From the NCBI GenBank assembly GCA_947305005.1, contig CAMZCM010000012.1:1-64000 (forward strand): 64,000 nucleotides of DNA, in the 5' to 3' direction. This document shows positions 8,351 to 17,144 of this stretch, in pieces. Source of the stretch: an uncultured Prevotellaceae bacterium (GTDB lineage: Bacteria; Bacteroidota; Bacteroidia; Bacteroidales; Bacteroidaceae). How positions within the stretch are numbered: the stretch's first letter is position 1; each line of letters starts with the position of its first letter. The notes under the pieces are model-generated. The model saw only the letters and a program-made list of their open reading frames with translations, was not told the DNA's origin and did no database searches. The translations under genes were made by a program, and so were the position numbers.

Positions 8351-11300
8351 ATGCGTAGGAAAATTCTCCCTCTTATCCTTTCAGTTTTCGCCTTCGGGCT
8401 TCCCGCTATGTCGCAGGTAAGCTTCAACTTCTCCACGGCGCAACGCGGACCTGTCATCGGGCCGCTACACTACGGTATCTTCTACGAAGAGATCAACCAC
8501 GCGGGCGACGGAGGACTCTATGCCGAGCTCATCCGCAACGGTTCCATGGAGGAAAATCGCTCGAATCCCGACTACTGGTGGACAATCGGCGATGCCACGT
8601 TCAGTATCTCGTCGCAGAACCTCATTAATGGCGCTCAGAAGCGGGCCATGCACCTCAACCTGAAGAAGGCGGGCGATGGCACGCGTAATATCGGCTACTG
8701 GGGCATCAATGTTGTCCAAGGTCAGACGTACCGTGCCAGCCTCTGGGTGCGTACAGCCGACAACTGGACGGGTGACCTTACCCTCACCCTTGAAAGTTAT
8801 GAGGGCGAAGACCTTGGACACTCTATTGTTCACGTCACCGATGCGGGACAATGGAAGAAATACACCGCTGAAATCACAGCCACGGGCTCCTATCAGCTTG
8901 GATGGTTTGCTATCCGAGGGAGCAAGGCTGGTACCATCTACTTGGATTGCGTCAGCCTCTTCCCGCCAACCTACAAGGATCGCCCGAACGGGATGCGCCG
9001 CGACTTGGCAGAAAAACTGGAAGCACTGCACCCACGTTTCATGCGTTTCCCCGGTGGCTGCTACATCGAGGGCGGCAACCGCTATCAGTGGCGCCACACC
9101 GTCGGCCCCGTAGAGGAACGACTGGGCATCTACAACAGCCATTGGGGCTATCCCGTATCCAATGGCATGGGCTACCATGAGTTCCTGCAATTGGCTGAAG
9201 ATCTTGGCGCGGAGCCCTTGTTCGTGGTCAACGTGGGTTTGGGTCACGGATGGTTGCAAGACTATCAGCATATCGAGGGCTTCATCCAGGAGGCACTGGA
9301 TGCGCTGGAGTATGCCAACGGCGATGTCACCACTTATTGGGGCGCCAAGCGTGCAGCGGCAGGACATCCCGAGCCTTTCAACCTGCATCTCATAGAAATC
9401 GGTAACGAGAACTACAATTTCCATGCCGACGACAACACCGACCAGAGTGACCACTATGCCGAGCGCTTCAAGCAGTTCTACGATGCCATCAAGGCACGCT
9501 GGCCGGAGGTCACGTGTATCGGCAATGTTGAGAGTTGGGGCACTGACAATCCCACCTGGCGCAACCGATATGCCGTGGATGTGGTTGATGAACACTACTA
9601 CCGCTCACCCGACTGGTTTGCTGCCAACTACCACAAGTATGACAACAGTAGCCGTAGCAGCCACAAAATCTACAACGGTGAGTATGCGGTCACCAGTGAT
9701 TTTGGAACCAACGGAACACTGAAGGCTGCGCTCGGCGAGGCCATTTATATGGCAGGCATGGAACGAAACTCAGACGTCTGCGTCATGGCCAGTTACGCAC
9801 CCATCTTCATGAATGAGAACGAGGCGCAGTGGCGACCCGATATGATTCACTACAATGCCTACGCCTCCTTCGGTACACCTTCTTATTGGGCACAGCAGAT
9901 GATGGCATCCAACGTTGGACACCAAAACATCACATGGACGGAGACAGGCAACGGCATTAGTCTTGCCGCTGGCACACGCTTGGGTTTGGGATCATGGAAT
10001 ACTGATGTGACATACAGCAACCTAAAAGTGACCAATGGAACAGGGACTATCGTATTCGACCAAACCAAGCCTTTCCAATCGCCTGCATCAACACAGGGTA
10101 CTGCACATGTCTTTGGCGTGGTGACGGATGACTGCACTATTGAAGTGGATGCCGTCAAAAACGCGGGTGACGAAGGCTTCCTCCTCTGCTTTGCCTACGC
10201 CGACGGAAACAACTATGCATGGTGGAACCTCGGTGGATGGGGCAACGAGCGTCACGGCGTGGAACAGGCGGTGAACGGATCGAAGACAACCCTCGCCACC
10301 GCTGAAGGAACCATCGAGACAGGAAGAACCTATCACCTAAAAGTTGTACGCAGTGGACTCACGGCACATTGCTATCTCGATGGAGAACTTGTACACACCA
10401 TCACACTCTCCGAGGCCGCAGGGCAGCGACTTTACCTCTGTGCATCCTTGAGTGAGGCTGAGGATGTCGCCATTTTGAAGATTATCAACTATGGCGGCGA
10501 TAACATCCCTGCCACCTTCCGTTTCAGCGATGCTACCATCAGCGGCGCAGCACAAGTGTGCGTCATGAGCAATCCTGACAACTACGCTGAGAACTCCATG
10601 GAGAACCCCATGAACGTCTGCCCCAGAAACGCTCAACTCTCCGCTGTCAATTCACAGTTCTCCTACAATGTTCCCGCCTACTCCCTCTCCATAATCACGG
10701 TACCACTCTCTGCCGTCAGCTCGGAGGCTATGCTGCAACCTGCAACACCACCCGCACCCGCCATCCGTTACGGTTTCGAGGACGGCGAAGCCAGAGATGA
10801 TGCCGCCTCCCTCAACGGCACACTGCAAGGTGATGCCACCGTGTTGGAACTTGCCGACGGAAATCGTGCCCTCTATACCGGGGGCAATGAGAAGAACGGA
10901 CACCTGGATCTCGGAGGTGATGCCGCACAAGCTATCGCCTCCATCCTCAATGGCGAGGTGTGGAGCATTAGTATCAACCTCCTGCTGCCAGAAGGCGGCA
11001 ATCTCGACAACTACTGTTGGGCATGGAACATCAACAATGGTACGAGCAGCTATCTTGGGCTCATCAGTCAGGCCAACAACCAGAACTGGTACTTCGAGAA
11101 AGTACGCTCCGGCACATGCAAGGTCAGCTCACATGCGGGGCTGAGCCAAAACATGTGGCATAACATCACAGTCACTTCCGACACAGAAGCTACATGCATC
11201 TACGTTGATGGACAACTGCGTAATACGAAAGCCCCCAATACCACAGCCCTCACCCTGAACAGCAACACCATGGCATGGCTTGGGCGCAGTCCTTTCAAGG

Positions 11301-12169
11301 CAGACGCCTATATGACCAGCACTTTCTTCGACGACCTCAACGTCTATGACTGTGCCCTCACATCGGCACAGGTATTGGCGCTTTACGAAGGCGCTGCCAC
11401 GAAGACTACCGAGTGCGAGGCGCTGAACCCTGTACCCGACACAGCTCCTAATGATGAAGCTATCAATCTCATAGGCGAAAACACCGAGGCCGATCTCACT
11501 CCCCTGCTCCGTAACCCCGACTTCGCCGATGGTAACGACGGGTGGGAAGGAACGACTTTCAGTGCAACTCCTGGAACCGTAGCCGAACACTACAATCAAC
11601 TATTCGACACCTATCAGGTGCTGTCGAAAATGCCTGCCGGTAGCTATCGTCTTAGCTGGCAGGGATTCTATCGTAACGGCAACATCCAGAACGCATGGCT
11701 GCGCCACACAGCGGGATTGGAGGACACGGCAGAGGTTTATGTTGCGGCCAACATCCAACAAGAGGAAAATGGTAAATGGTACGACCTAACACATACAGCC
11801 ATGCAGTCACTTTATGCCCCCACTGTACCATATACCTATGAACCATTCAATTACCCTGACAATGTCAGTACTGCAGATAAGGCCTTTACTGACGGATATT
11901 ATACACAGTATCTTGATTTTGATCTACCTGTTATAAGTGATGTACGCATAGGTCTCAGACACTTTACTCCTACAGTTTATGATTGGGCGTGTGTGGATAA
12001 TTTCAATCTCATCTATTACAGCAATGGTACCTTAGTAAAGAGGTATGAATTACTGGAGGATGAAGACAGAACAGGACGAATATATGATTTATCAGGACGA
12101 ATCATTCAGCACTCTTCGTTACAAAAGGGCATATACATCATGAATGCCAAGAAAGTGCTTTTCAAATGA
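8351..12169 (+). CDS. GH51 alpha-L-arabinofuranosidase, multidomain, secreted
   Basis: A 1,272-residue protein with a signal peptide (1-24). The GH51 domain is seen from GPLHYGIFYEEINHAGDGGLYAE through RFPGGCYIEGGNRYQW; the acid/base is E353 in IEIGNENYNF and the nucleophile E444 in YNGEYAV. The family releases alpha-L-arabinofuranose from arabinan and arabinoxylan. A concanavalin-like insert (about 525-730) splits the C-terminal beta-sandwich of GH51. A LamG-type module (about 800-1020), an NPDFADGNDGW module (about 1055-1220) and a sorting-like tail (IYDLSGR...KGIYIMNAKKVLFK) follow. Its stop overlaps the start of the three-domain enzyme as ATGA. Bacterial GH51 enzymes are often about 500-650 residues and unadorned, so this is an elaborated, probably surface-exposed form. 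Confidence 0.9.
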   Translation: MRRKILPLILSVFAFGLPAMSQVSFNFSTAQRGPVIGPLHYGIFYEEINHAGDGGLYAELIRNGSMEENRSNPDYWWTIGDATFSISSQNLINGAQKRAMHLNLKKAGDGTRNIGYWGINVVQGQTYRASLWVRTADNWTGDLTLTLESYEGEDLGHSIVHVTDAGQWKKYTAEITATGSYQLGWFAIRGSKAGTIYLDCVSLFPPTYKDRPNGMRRDLAEKLEALHPRFMRFPGGCYIEGGNRYQWRHTVGPVEERLGIYNSHWGYPVSNGMGYHEFLQLAEDLGAEPLFVVNVGLGHGWLQDYQHIEGFIQEALDALEYANGDVTTYWGAKRAAAGHPEPFNLHLIEIGNENYNFHADDNTDQSDHYAERFKQFYDAIKARWPEVTCIGNVESWGTDNPTWRNRYAVDVVDEHYYRSPDWFAANYHKYDNSSRSSHKIYNGEYAVTSDFGTNGTLKAALGEAIYMAGMERNSDVCVMASYAPIFMNENEAQWRPDMIHYNAYASFGTPSYWAQQMMASNVGHQNITWTETGNGISLAAGTRLGLGSWNTDVTYSNLKVTNGTGTIVFDQTKPFQSPASTQGTAHVFGVVTDDCTIEVDAVKNAGDEGFLLCFAYADGNNYAWWNLGGWGNERHGVEQAVNGSKTTLATAEGTIETGRTYHLKVVRSGLTAHCYLDGELVHTITLSEAAGQRLYLCASLSEAEDVAILKIINYGGDNIPATFRFSDATISGAAQVCVMSNPDNYAENSMENPMNVCPRNAQLSAVNSQFSYNVPAYSLSIITVPLSAVSSEAMLQPATPPAPAIRYGFEDGEARDDAASLNGTLQGDATVLELADGNRALYTGGNEKNGHLDLGGDAAQAIASILNGEVWSISINLLLPEGGNLDNYCWAWNINNGTSSYLGLISQANNQNWYFEKVRSGTCKVSSHAGLSQNMWHNITVTSDTEATCIYVDGQLRNTKAPNTTALTLNSNTMAWLGRSPFKADAYMTSTFFDDLNVYDCALTSAQVLALYEGAATKTTECEALNPVPDTAPNDEAINLIGENTEADLTPLLRNPDFADGNDGWEGTTFSATPGTVAEHYNQLFDTYQVLSKMPAGSYRLSWQGFYRNGNIQNAWLRHTAGLEDTAEVYVAANIQQEENGKWYDLTHTAMQSLYAPTVPYTYEPFNYPDNVSTADKAFTDGYYTQYLDFDLPVISDVRIGLRHFTPTVYDWACVDNFNLIYYSNGTLVKRYELLEDEDRTGRIYDLSGRIIQHSSLQKGIYIMNAKKVLFK

Positions 12170-15100
12170 AAAAGTTTTTTCTCACACTCGCGTTTCTCTG
12201 CGCAAGTCATTCATTAGCCCCAGTGTTCGCGCAGGATTATAAGATGGCTGGACCTTACGAAGTGGTGGCGCGTGACGGCGAGTTCCGTAAATCGAAGGGC
12301 GGCAGCGAACGCGACATGAAAGCCGCGTGGGACTTCGCAAAGGCTGGCAAGCACGAAGAGGCCTGCAAGATTATCAATGCCTATGCCGAGACACTACAGC
12401 GGCTCGATGGTCATGATGCGCCGCTGTGCCTGATTCAAGGGTATTGGCTGTGCAGGGCGATGAGCCTCACCCCCAACCCCTCTCCCAAAGAGAGGGGAGA
12501 GTGGGAGGCGATGCTTCGACGGGCGATGGTGCCGACGATGAACAAGTTCGAGTCGGACAGCCCGTATGCCAACGGCAACTGGGGCGCGATTGTCAACCGC
12601 TTCCGTATGGCCTGTGCTATCGCCATCGGAGACTCGGTGATGTATCAGGCTGCCATTGACTATTACCTGCACGCCAACGACAACGGAGCGCTACCCAACT
12701 ACGTCAGTGAGACGGGGCAGTGCCAGGAAACAGGGCGCGACCAGGGACATGCCCAGTTGGGATTGGGCGCGCTGTGCGAAATCTGTGAGATGGCGTGGCA
12801 GCAGGGCGACGACCTGTGGGGGGCGCTCGATAATAGGCTGATGAAGGGCATCGAATATACCGCTAAGTATAACCTCGGCTATGATGTGTCCTTCGAAACG
12901 TGGACCGATTGCACGGGACTCTACAACGAATGGACGGAACCGGGTGCGATGGGGCGCGGCAAGCTGTGGCAGATCTACCAGATGCCCTACAACCATTATG
13001 TGAAGCGCAAGGGTTTGAAGATGCCCTATACGAAGAAGGTGCTTGACATCTACAAGAAGGCTGTGAAACGAGGCGAAGTGAAATCCGATATTGAGTCGGA
13101 GACGTTCTTTGCCACGGGTGTGACAGAAGGACAGAAACTACACCAAGTCTTTACATATCCTGCTCCCGAGGGTGCACCGTTGAAGCACGATTATGATGTG
13201 TATATCCAGCCGCATGGCAGCAGGGAGTGGACAAGGATTGATACGTATATGGCAAAGGTGAATGCGAGACTCACCCCCGCCCCCTCCCGTAATGGATGGG
13301 AGCCCTCCGGTTTGAAGCATAGGGTATCTGAGATGAGTTACTGTTTCTTTGACTTCACTGGTGATGTTTTTGTAAAGGTCATCAGCAAGAACAAGAAATT
13401 CAAGACAGTAAGGATTCGTCCCGACTATCGCGGCACGATAGCTAATGTGCAGAATGACTCCACTGTCCAATTCCTGCTGTTCCAACCTGAGAACGTGAGT
13501 GTGGAGCTTGACGGAGACATCACCAATAATCTGTTGGTGTTTACGTCCAAACCGCCTGTGAGCAAAGAAGAGGCAGAGCATGAGGCGAAGGCACAGGGGC
13601 GAGAGTTCAAGTACTATGCTCCTGGATTCTACAATCAACAGGATACTATCTACGTACCATCAAACACAACTATCTATCTCGCTGGCGGCAGCTACTTTAC
13701 TGGCACCTTTGCCATCAATGATGCTGAGAACGTGAGTATTTTAGGTCGCGGTGTGGCTCGTCCACCTCGCGGTTATGAAGGCGCTCATGTCTATCGCTCG
13801 AAGAATGTTTTGATTGATGGTTTGATTGTGAACACCTGCCCTACAGGCGGTTCAGACGGTGTGACGCTGCATGATGTGAGGAGTATCTCACATCCTGGCT
13901 GGGGCGACGGGTTGAATGTATTTGCTTCTCAGAACGTGCTATTTGACCGCGTGTTCTGTCGCAACTCAGATGACTGCACCACGGCCTACGCCACCCGTAA
14001 GGGTTTCAGCGGCAATTGCCGGAACGTCCACATGAAAAACTCAACGCTCTGGGCTGATGTGGCGCATCCCATCTTTATCGGTATTCACGGTAACCCCGAG
14101 GTGGGCGACACCATCGAACACCTTGTCTATGAGAACATTGACATCCTGGGACAGGCCGAGCCGCAGGTGGATTATCAGGGCTGTCTCGCCATCAACTGTG
14201 GCGACGGCAATCTCGTCCGCGACGTACTCTTCGACAATATTCGGATTGAGCAGATAGAAGACGGATGCATCGCACAGGTGAAGGTGAGTTACAACCAGAA
14301 GTGGTGTACGGCACCGGGACGAGGTGTAGAGGATGTGACATTCAGGAATGTGAGGTATTATGGCGAAACGCACAACCTTTCCATCATCAACGGCTATGAC
14401 GCTGACCATCGCGTACAAAACGTCACCTTTGAAGGTTTGAAGATCAACGGACAAACTATTTATGATGATATGCCTGACAAACCGCGTTGGTACGCCACCG
14501 CCGACTATGTACCGATGTATGTGGGTAATCACGTCAGCGACGTGGTGTTTACTAAAGAGATAGGACAATTTAATGTGAACCAGCAACTGTCTTATTGCTC
14601 TTCACAGGTAGATAGGGCATTAGAGGCTTTGCGCCCATACGACTTTACGATGATGCCACGCAATATCCTCACTGGCGAACAAACATGGAATTGCCGCAAG
14701 GCCAAAGCCGAAGAATGGTGTTCGGGCTTCTGGCCAGGCATCCTGTGGATGGCATTCGACTACAACCGTAGCGAAGCCGTACAGAAGGCAGCTACGGGAT
14801 ATACCGATGCCATCGCGCCCATCATCGATACGGCCGTCTATGATCACGACCTCGGCTTCATCACCATCAATTCCATGCTGAAGGGATATGAAGTGACAGA
14901 GAACGAGCACTATAAGCGGTTAGCCCTGCAAGCAGCCGACTCACTGGCCACATTATTTAATGATAAGGTGGGAACCATCCTTAGCTGGCCGCGCCATGTG
15001 AAAGACTACGGCGGGCATAACACCATCATGGACAATATGATGAATTTGGAACTGCTGCTGTGGGCTGCAGAAGAAATGAAAAGTGATAGAGTGAGAAGTG

Positions 15101-15708
15101 AAAAATGGCGAGAGATCGCAGTCCGTCATGCAGAGACCACGATGGAGAACCACTTCCGCAAGGATGGCAGTTGCTACCACGTGGCTGTCTATAATACGCT
15201 TACGGGCAAATTCATCAAGGGCGTGACGCATCAGGGCTACAGTGATTCCTCCATGTGGAGCCGCGGGCAGTCGTGGGCCATCTATGGCTACACCATGGTC
15301 TATCGGTTCACCAAGGACAAACGTTTCCTCGATTTCGCCCAAAAGGTAACGGACATCTATCTGAAACGACTCCGCGAGACAAGCGACGACTGGGTTCCCA
15401 TCTGGGATATGGACGACCCAAGAGGAACGGAAGCACCAAAGGATGCTTCTGCCGCGTGCGTCGTGGCCTCCGCCCTGTTGGAACTCTGTCAATTCGTAGA
15501 AAATGAGAAGGGCAACACCTATCGCGAGGCTGCCATCTCCATGCTCGCCGACCTCAGCACCGACCGCTACCAAAGCCGCGACAACAACGTGGCCTTCCTT
15601 ATGCACTCTACAGGTCACCACCCTGCCGGGTCAGAAATCGATGCCAGCATTATCTATGCCGACTACTATTATATGGAAGCTCTATTAAGATTATTGAGAT
15701 TGCAATGA
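12166..15708 (+). CDS. Three-enzyme fusion: alginate-lyase-like, GH28-like and GH88-like domains
   Basis: An 1,180-residue protein with a signal peptide (1-23). Residues about 25-300 look like an alginate lyase family helical domain (CQETGRDQGHAQLGLGAL). Residues about 330-800 are a GH28 beta-helix with GDGLN, the D602-D603 pair in NSDDC and H641 in IGIHGN. Residues about 810-1175 are a GH88 unsaturated uronyl hydrolase with candidate catalytic D956 in IMDNMMN and D1027 in QGYSDSSMWSRGQSW. Lyase, polygalacturonase and unsaturated uronidase activities would act in sequence on one uronic acid polymer; this is inference. Two translated palindromic repeats interrupt it (residues 101-113 and 369-382), and a low-complexity Lys/Ser/Glu stretch lies near 970-981. 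It overlaps both neighbours by 4 bp. No sorting tail is present, so a periplasmic location is likely. Confidence 0.85.
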   Translation: MKKFFLTLAFLCASHSLAPVFAQDYKMAGPYEVVARDGEFRKSKGGSERDMKAAWDFAKAGKHEEACKIINAYAETLQRLDGHDAPLCLIQGYWLCRAMSLTPNPSPKERGEWEAMLRRAMVPTMNKFESDSPYANGNWGAIVNRFRMACAIAIGDSVMYQAAIDYYLHANDNGALPNYVSETGQCQETGRDQGHAQLGLGALCEICEMAWQQGDDLWGALDNRLMKGIEYTAKYNLGYDVSFETWTDCTGLYNEWTEPGAMGRGKLWQIYQMPYNHYVKRKGLKMPYTKKVLDIYKKAVKRGEVKSDIESETFFATGVTEGQKLHQVFTYPAPEGAPLKHDYDVYIQPHGSREWTRIDTYMAKVNARLTPAPSRNGWEPSGLKHRVSEMSYCFFDFTGDVFVKVISKNKKFKTVRIRPDYRGTIANVQNDSTVQFLLFQPENVSVELDGDITNNLLVFTSKPPVSKEEAEHEAKAQGREFKYYAPGFYNQQDTIYVPSNTTIYLAGGSYFTGTFAINDAENVSILGRGVARPPRGYEGAHVYRSKNVLIDGLIVNTCPTGGSDGVTLHDVRSISHPGWGDGLNVFASQNVLFDRVFCRNSDDCTTAYATRKGFSGNCRNVHMKNSTLWADVAHPIFIGIHGNPEVGDTIEHLVYENIDILGQAEPQVDYQGCLAINCGDGNLVRDVLFDNIRIEQIEDGCIAQVKVSYNQKWCTAPGRGVEDVTFRNVRYYGETHNLSIINGYDADHRVQNVTFEGLKINGQTIYDDMPDKPRWYATADYVPMYVGNHVSDVVFTKEIGQFNVNQQLSYCSSQVDRALEALRPYDFTMMPRNILTGEQTWNCRKAKAEEWCSGFWPGILWMAFDYNRSEAVQKAATGYTDAIAPIIDTAVYDHDLGFITINSMLKGYEVTENEHYKRLALQAADSLATLFNDKVGTILSWPRHVKDYGGHNTIMDNMMNLELLLWAAEEMKSDRVRSEKWREIAVRHAETTMENHFRKDGSCYHVAVYNTLTGKFIKGVTHQGYSDSSMWSRGQSWAIYGYTMVYRFTKDKRFLDFAQKVTDIYLKRLRETSDDWVPIWDMDDPRGTEAPKDASAACVVASALLELCQFVENEKGNTYREAAISMLADLSTDRYQSRDNNVAFLMHSTGHHPAGSEIDASIIYADYYYMEALLRLLRLQ
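12466..12507 (+). repeat. Palindromic interspersed repeat inserted in frame (LTPNPSPKERGEW)
   Basis: The stretch encodes residues 101-113 of the fusion protein. It contains an 8-bp inverted repeat, CCCCTCTC at 12477-12484 and GAGAGGGG at 12490-12497, with a 5-base loop. The translated string LTPNPSPKERGE is familiar as the product of a small palindromic DNA repeat scattered through many bacterial genomes. It is a proline-rich interruption between helices of the alginate-lyase-like domain. Confidence 0.8.
13270..13311 (+). repeat. Second palindromic repeat of the same type, in frame (LTPAPSRNGWEPSG)
   Basis: It begins with the same CTCACCCCC head as the repeat at 12466 and has CTCCC at 13284-13288 facing GGGAG at 13298-13302. 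It encodes residues 369-382 at the start of the GH28 part. It is more degenerate than the first copy. Confidence 0.6.
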
Positions 15709-16679
15709 AACCGTATAAATTCTCTCCATATTTGAAGACCACCATTTGGGGGGGCTATCAGATAGCCCCGTTCAAGGGCATCTTCACCGCCCAGCCCAAT
15801 ATCGGTGAGAGTTGGGAGGTGAGCGGTGTGCCCGAACATGAGAGCGTGGCCGTGGAGCGAGGTCTCGTGGATGATGTAGATTTGGGACTGACACTCACAC
15901 AGCTGATTGACAAATACAAGGAATTATTGGTTGGCCGCAAAGTCTATAAGAAGTATGGCAACAAGTTTCCCCTGCTCGTGAAGTTCATCGACTCGCGTCA
16001 GGACCTCAGCGTACAGGTCCATCCCGATGACAAGCTGGCAATGCAGCGTCACGGATGTGCTGGCAAGACAGAGATGTGGTATGTCATCAAGAACGATGTG
16101 GGCAGTAAAATCTATGCAGGTCTTAATAAGAGCATCACGCCTGAGGACTACAAACAGCTTGCCACAGCTGAGGTCGTGAATGGCCATTCGCCCATGCAGG
16201 ATGTAATAGCTGCGCACGAGGCCCATGAGGGCGACCTCTTTTTTCTCCCTGCTGGTCGTCTTCACGCCATCGGTGCAGGCAACTTCCTTGCCGAGATTCA
16301 GGAAACGAGCGACATCACCTATCGCGTATATGACTACGGGCGCAAGGACGCTCACGGTCAGCCGCGTGAGCTGCACATCGAAGAGGCCAAGGATGCCATT
16401 GACTATCAGGTGTGGCCAGAATATCGAAGCAGCTATGACAGCACTAAACCCGTCTCTCAGCTCATCAACTGTCCTCACTTCACGGTTCACCGCGTCGTAG
16501 TGCAGGTGGCTCAGCAAGTGGATTTCCACTGTGACTCATTTATCGTCGTCGTTTGTCTTTGGGGCGAAGCCAATATCAACGGTGTTCAGATCCGTCAGGG
16601 CGAGACAATCCTCGTGCCAGCAAGCGAGAACATCCTTTATATCTTTGGCAATGCTACCTTCCTAACAGCCAACCTTTGA
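15705..16679 (+). CDS. manA: Mannose-6-phosphate isomerase, class I
   Basis: A 324-residue cytoplasmic cupin enzyme interconverting mannose-6-phosphate and fructose-6-phosphate. The zinc ligands are visible as Q104 and H106 in VQVHPDD, E123 in TEMWYV and H187 in GRLHAIGAG, followed by the substrate-binding RVYDYGR. The length fits the short class I enzymes of Bacteroidota and Firmicutes. The ATG overlaps the preceding stop as ATGA, so it is the last gene of the polysaccharide run and is followed by a terminator. A housekeeping sugar isomerase coupled to pectin-type enzymes suggests that mannose or fructose-6-phosphate flux is handled together with the released sugars, which is inference. Confidence 0.95.
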   Translation: MKPYKFSPYLKTTIWGGYQIAPFKGIFTAQPNIGESWEVSGVPEHESVAVERGLVDDVDLGLTLTQLIDKYKELLVGRKVYKKYGNKFPLLVKFIDSRQDLSVQVHPDDKLAMQRHGCAGKTEMWYVIKNDVGSKIYAGLNKSITPEDYKQLATAEVVNGHSPMQDVIAAHEAHEGDLFFLPAGRLHAIGAGNFLAEIQETSDITYRVYDYGRKDAHGQPRELHIEEAKDAIDYQVWPEYRSSYDSTKPVSQLINCPHFTVHRVVVQVAQQVDFHCDSFIVVVCLWGEANINGVQIRQGETILVPASENILYIFGNATFLTANL

Positions 16680-16702
16680 CAGGAAACGTCATTCTTCATT
16701 TA

Positions 16703-16735
16703 CCCATTCGCCTCGTGTGAGTGGGCTTTTTGTTT
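16703..16735 (+). terminator. Rho-independent terminator after manA
   Basis: CCCATTCGC (16703-16711) can pair with GTGAGTGGG (16717-16725) over nine positions including two G-T wobbles, with a 5-base loop, followed by C and five T. It lies 24 bp after the manA stop and would end the transcript of the polysaccharide locus. Confidence 0.8.
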
Positions 16736-17072
16736 GGGGTGACCTGTTGTAGTCACCTCCTTTGCTTCTGTGCTCAGGCTTCGTTTGCCGCTGGCGAGCT
16801 TGGCAGCGGGCTACTCCTCGATGGCCTCAATTGATGTGGCCTGTTGGATGTGACTTGTACCGAGCTTGCCGTTTCACGTTCTCTTATGGCGTAGAGGCCA
16901 CTGCTCTGGTGTTCGTCATCGATACTGAGTATGGTACACCTCATGTAAGCGTTGCGCCTATCATCTGAGTGTCAATTGTACCAATAATCTTGTGTCGTCA
17001 AGAGGGGGATGAGGCCATTTCTTACCAAATAACAGCATTTTATCAATAAAAGCCCACTTTTTCATGAATTTC
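16736..17072. other. Intergenic stretch without a convincing gene
   Basis: Between the manA terminator and the ATPase promoter there is no supported gene. A hairpin with a 6-bp stem, GGTGAC (16738-16743) and GTCACC (16752-16757), is present. A 68-codon plus frame at 16762-16968 has Cys/Trp-rich unbalanced composition and no recognisable motif. Confidence 0.5.
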
Positions 17073-17104
17073 TTTGGAAACTATTACCAAAGGCTATATC
17101 TTTG
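17073..17104 (+). promoter_or_regulatory. Bacteroidota-type promoter of the ATPase gene
   Basis: TTTG at 17073-17076 and TATCTTTG at 17097-17104 are separated by 20 bp, the consensus arrangement for the primary sigma factor of this phylum. The start of transcription would fall near 17110, about 35 bases before the ATG. Confidence 0.75.
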
Positions 17105-17144
17105 CAGACAAAATCTGTGATTGTTCACAAAAAGAGTCTGTAAA

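Noticed and set aside
678..16679. Calling 0.7-16.7 kb a full SusC/SusD-type polysaccharide utilisation locus
   Set aside because: No SusC/SusD pair or hybrid two-component regulator is within the window; the uptake genes could be further upstream.
16762..16968. 68-codon plus-strand frame after the manA terminator
   Set aside because: No motif, Cys/Trp-rich composition and no promoter; more likely non-coding.
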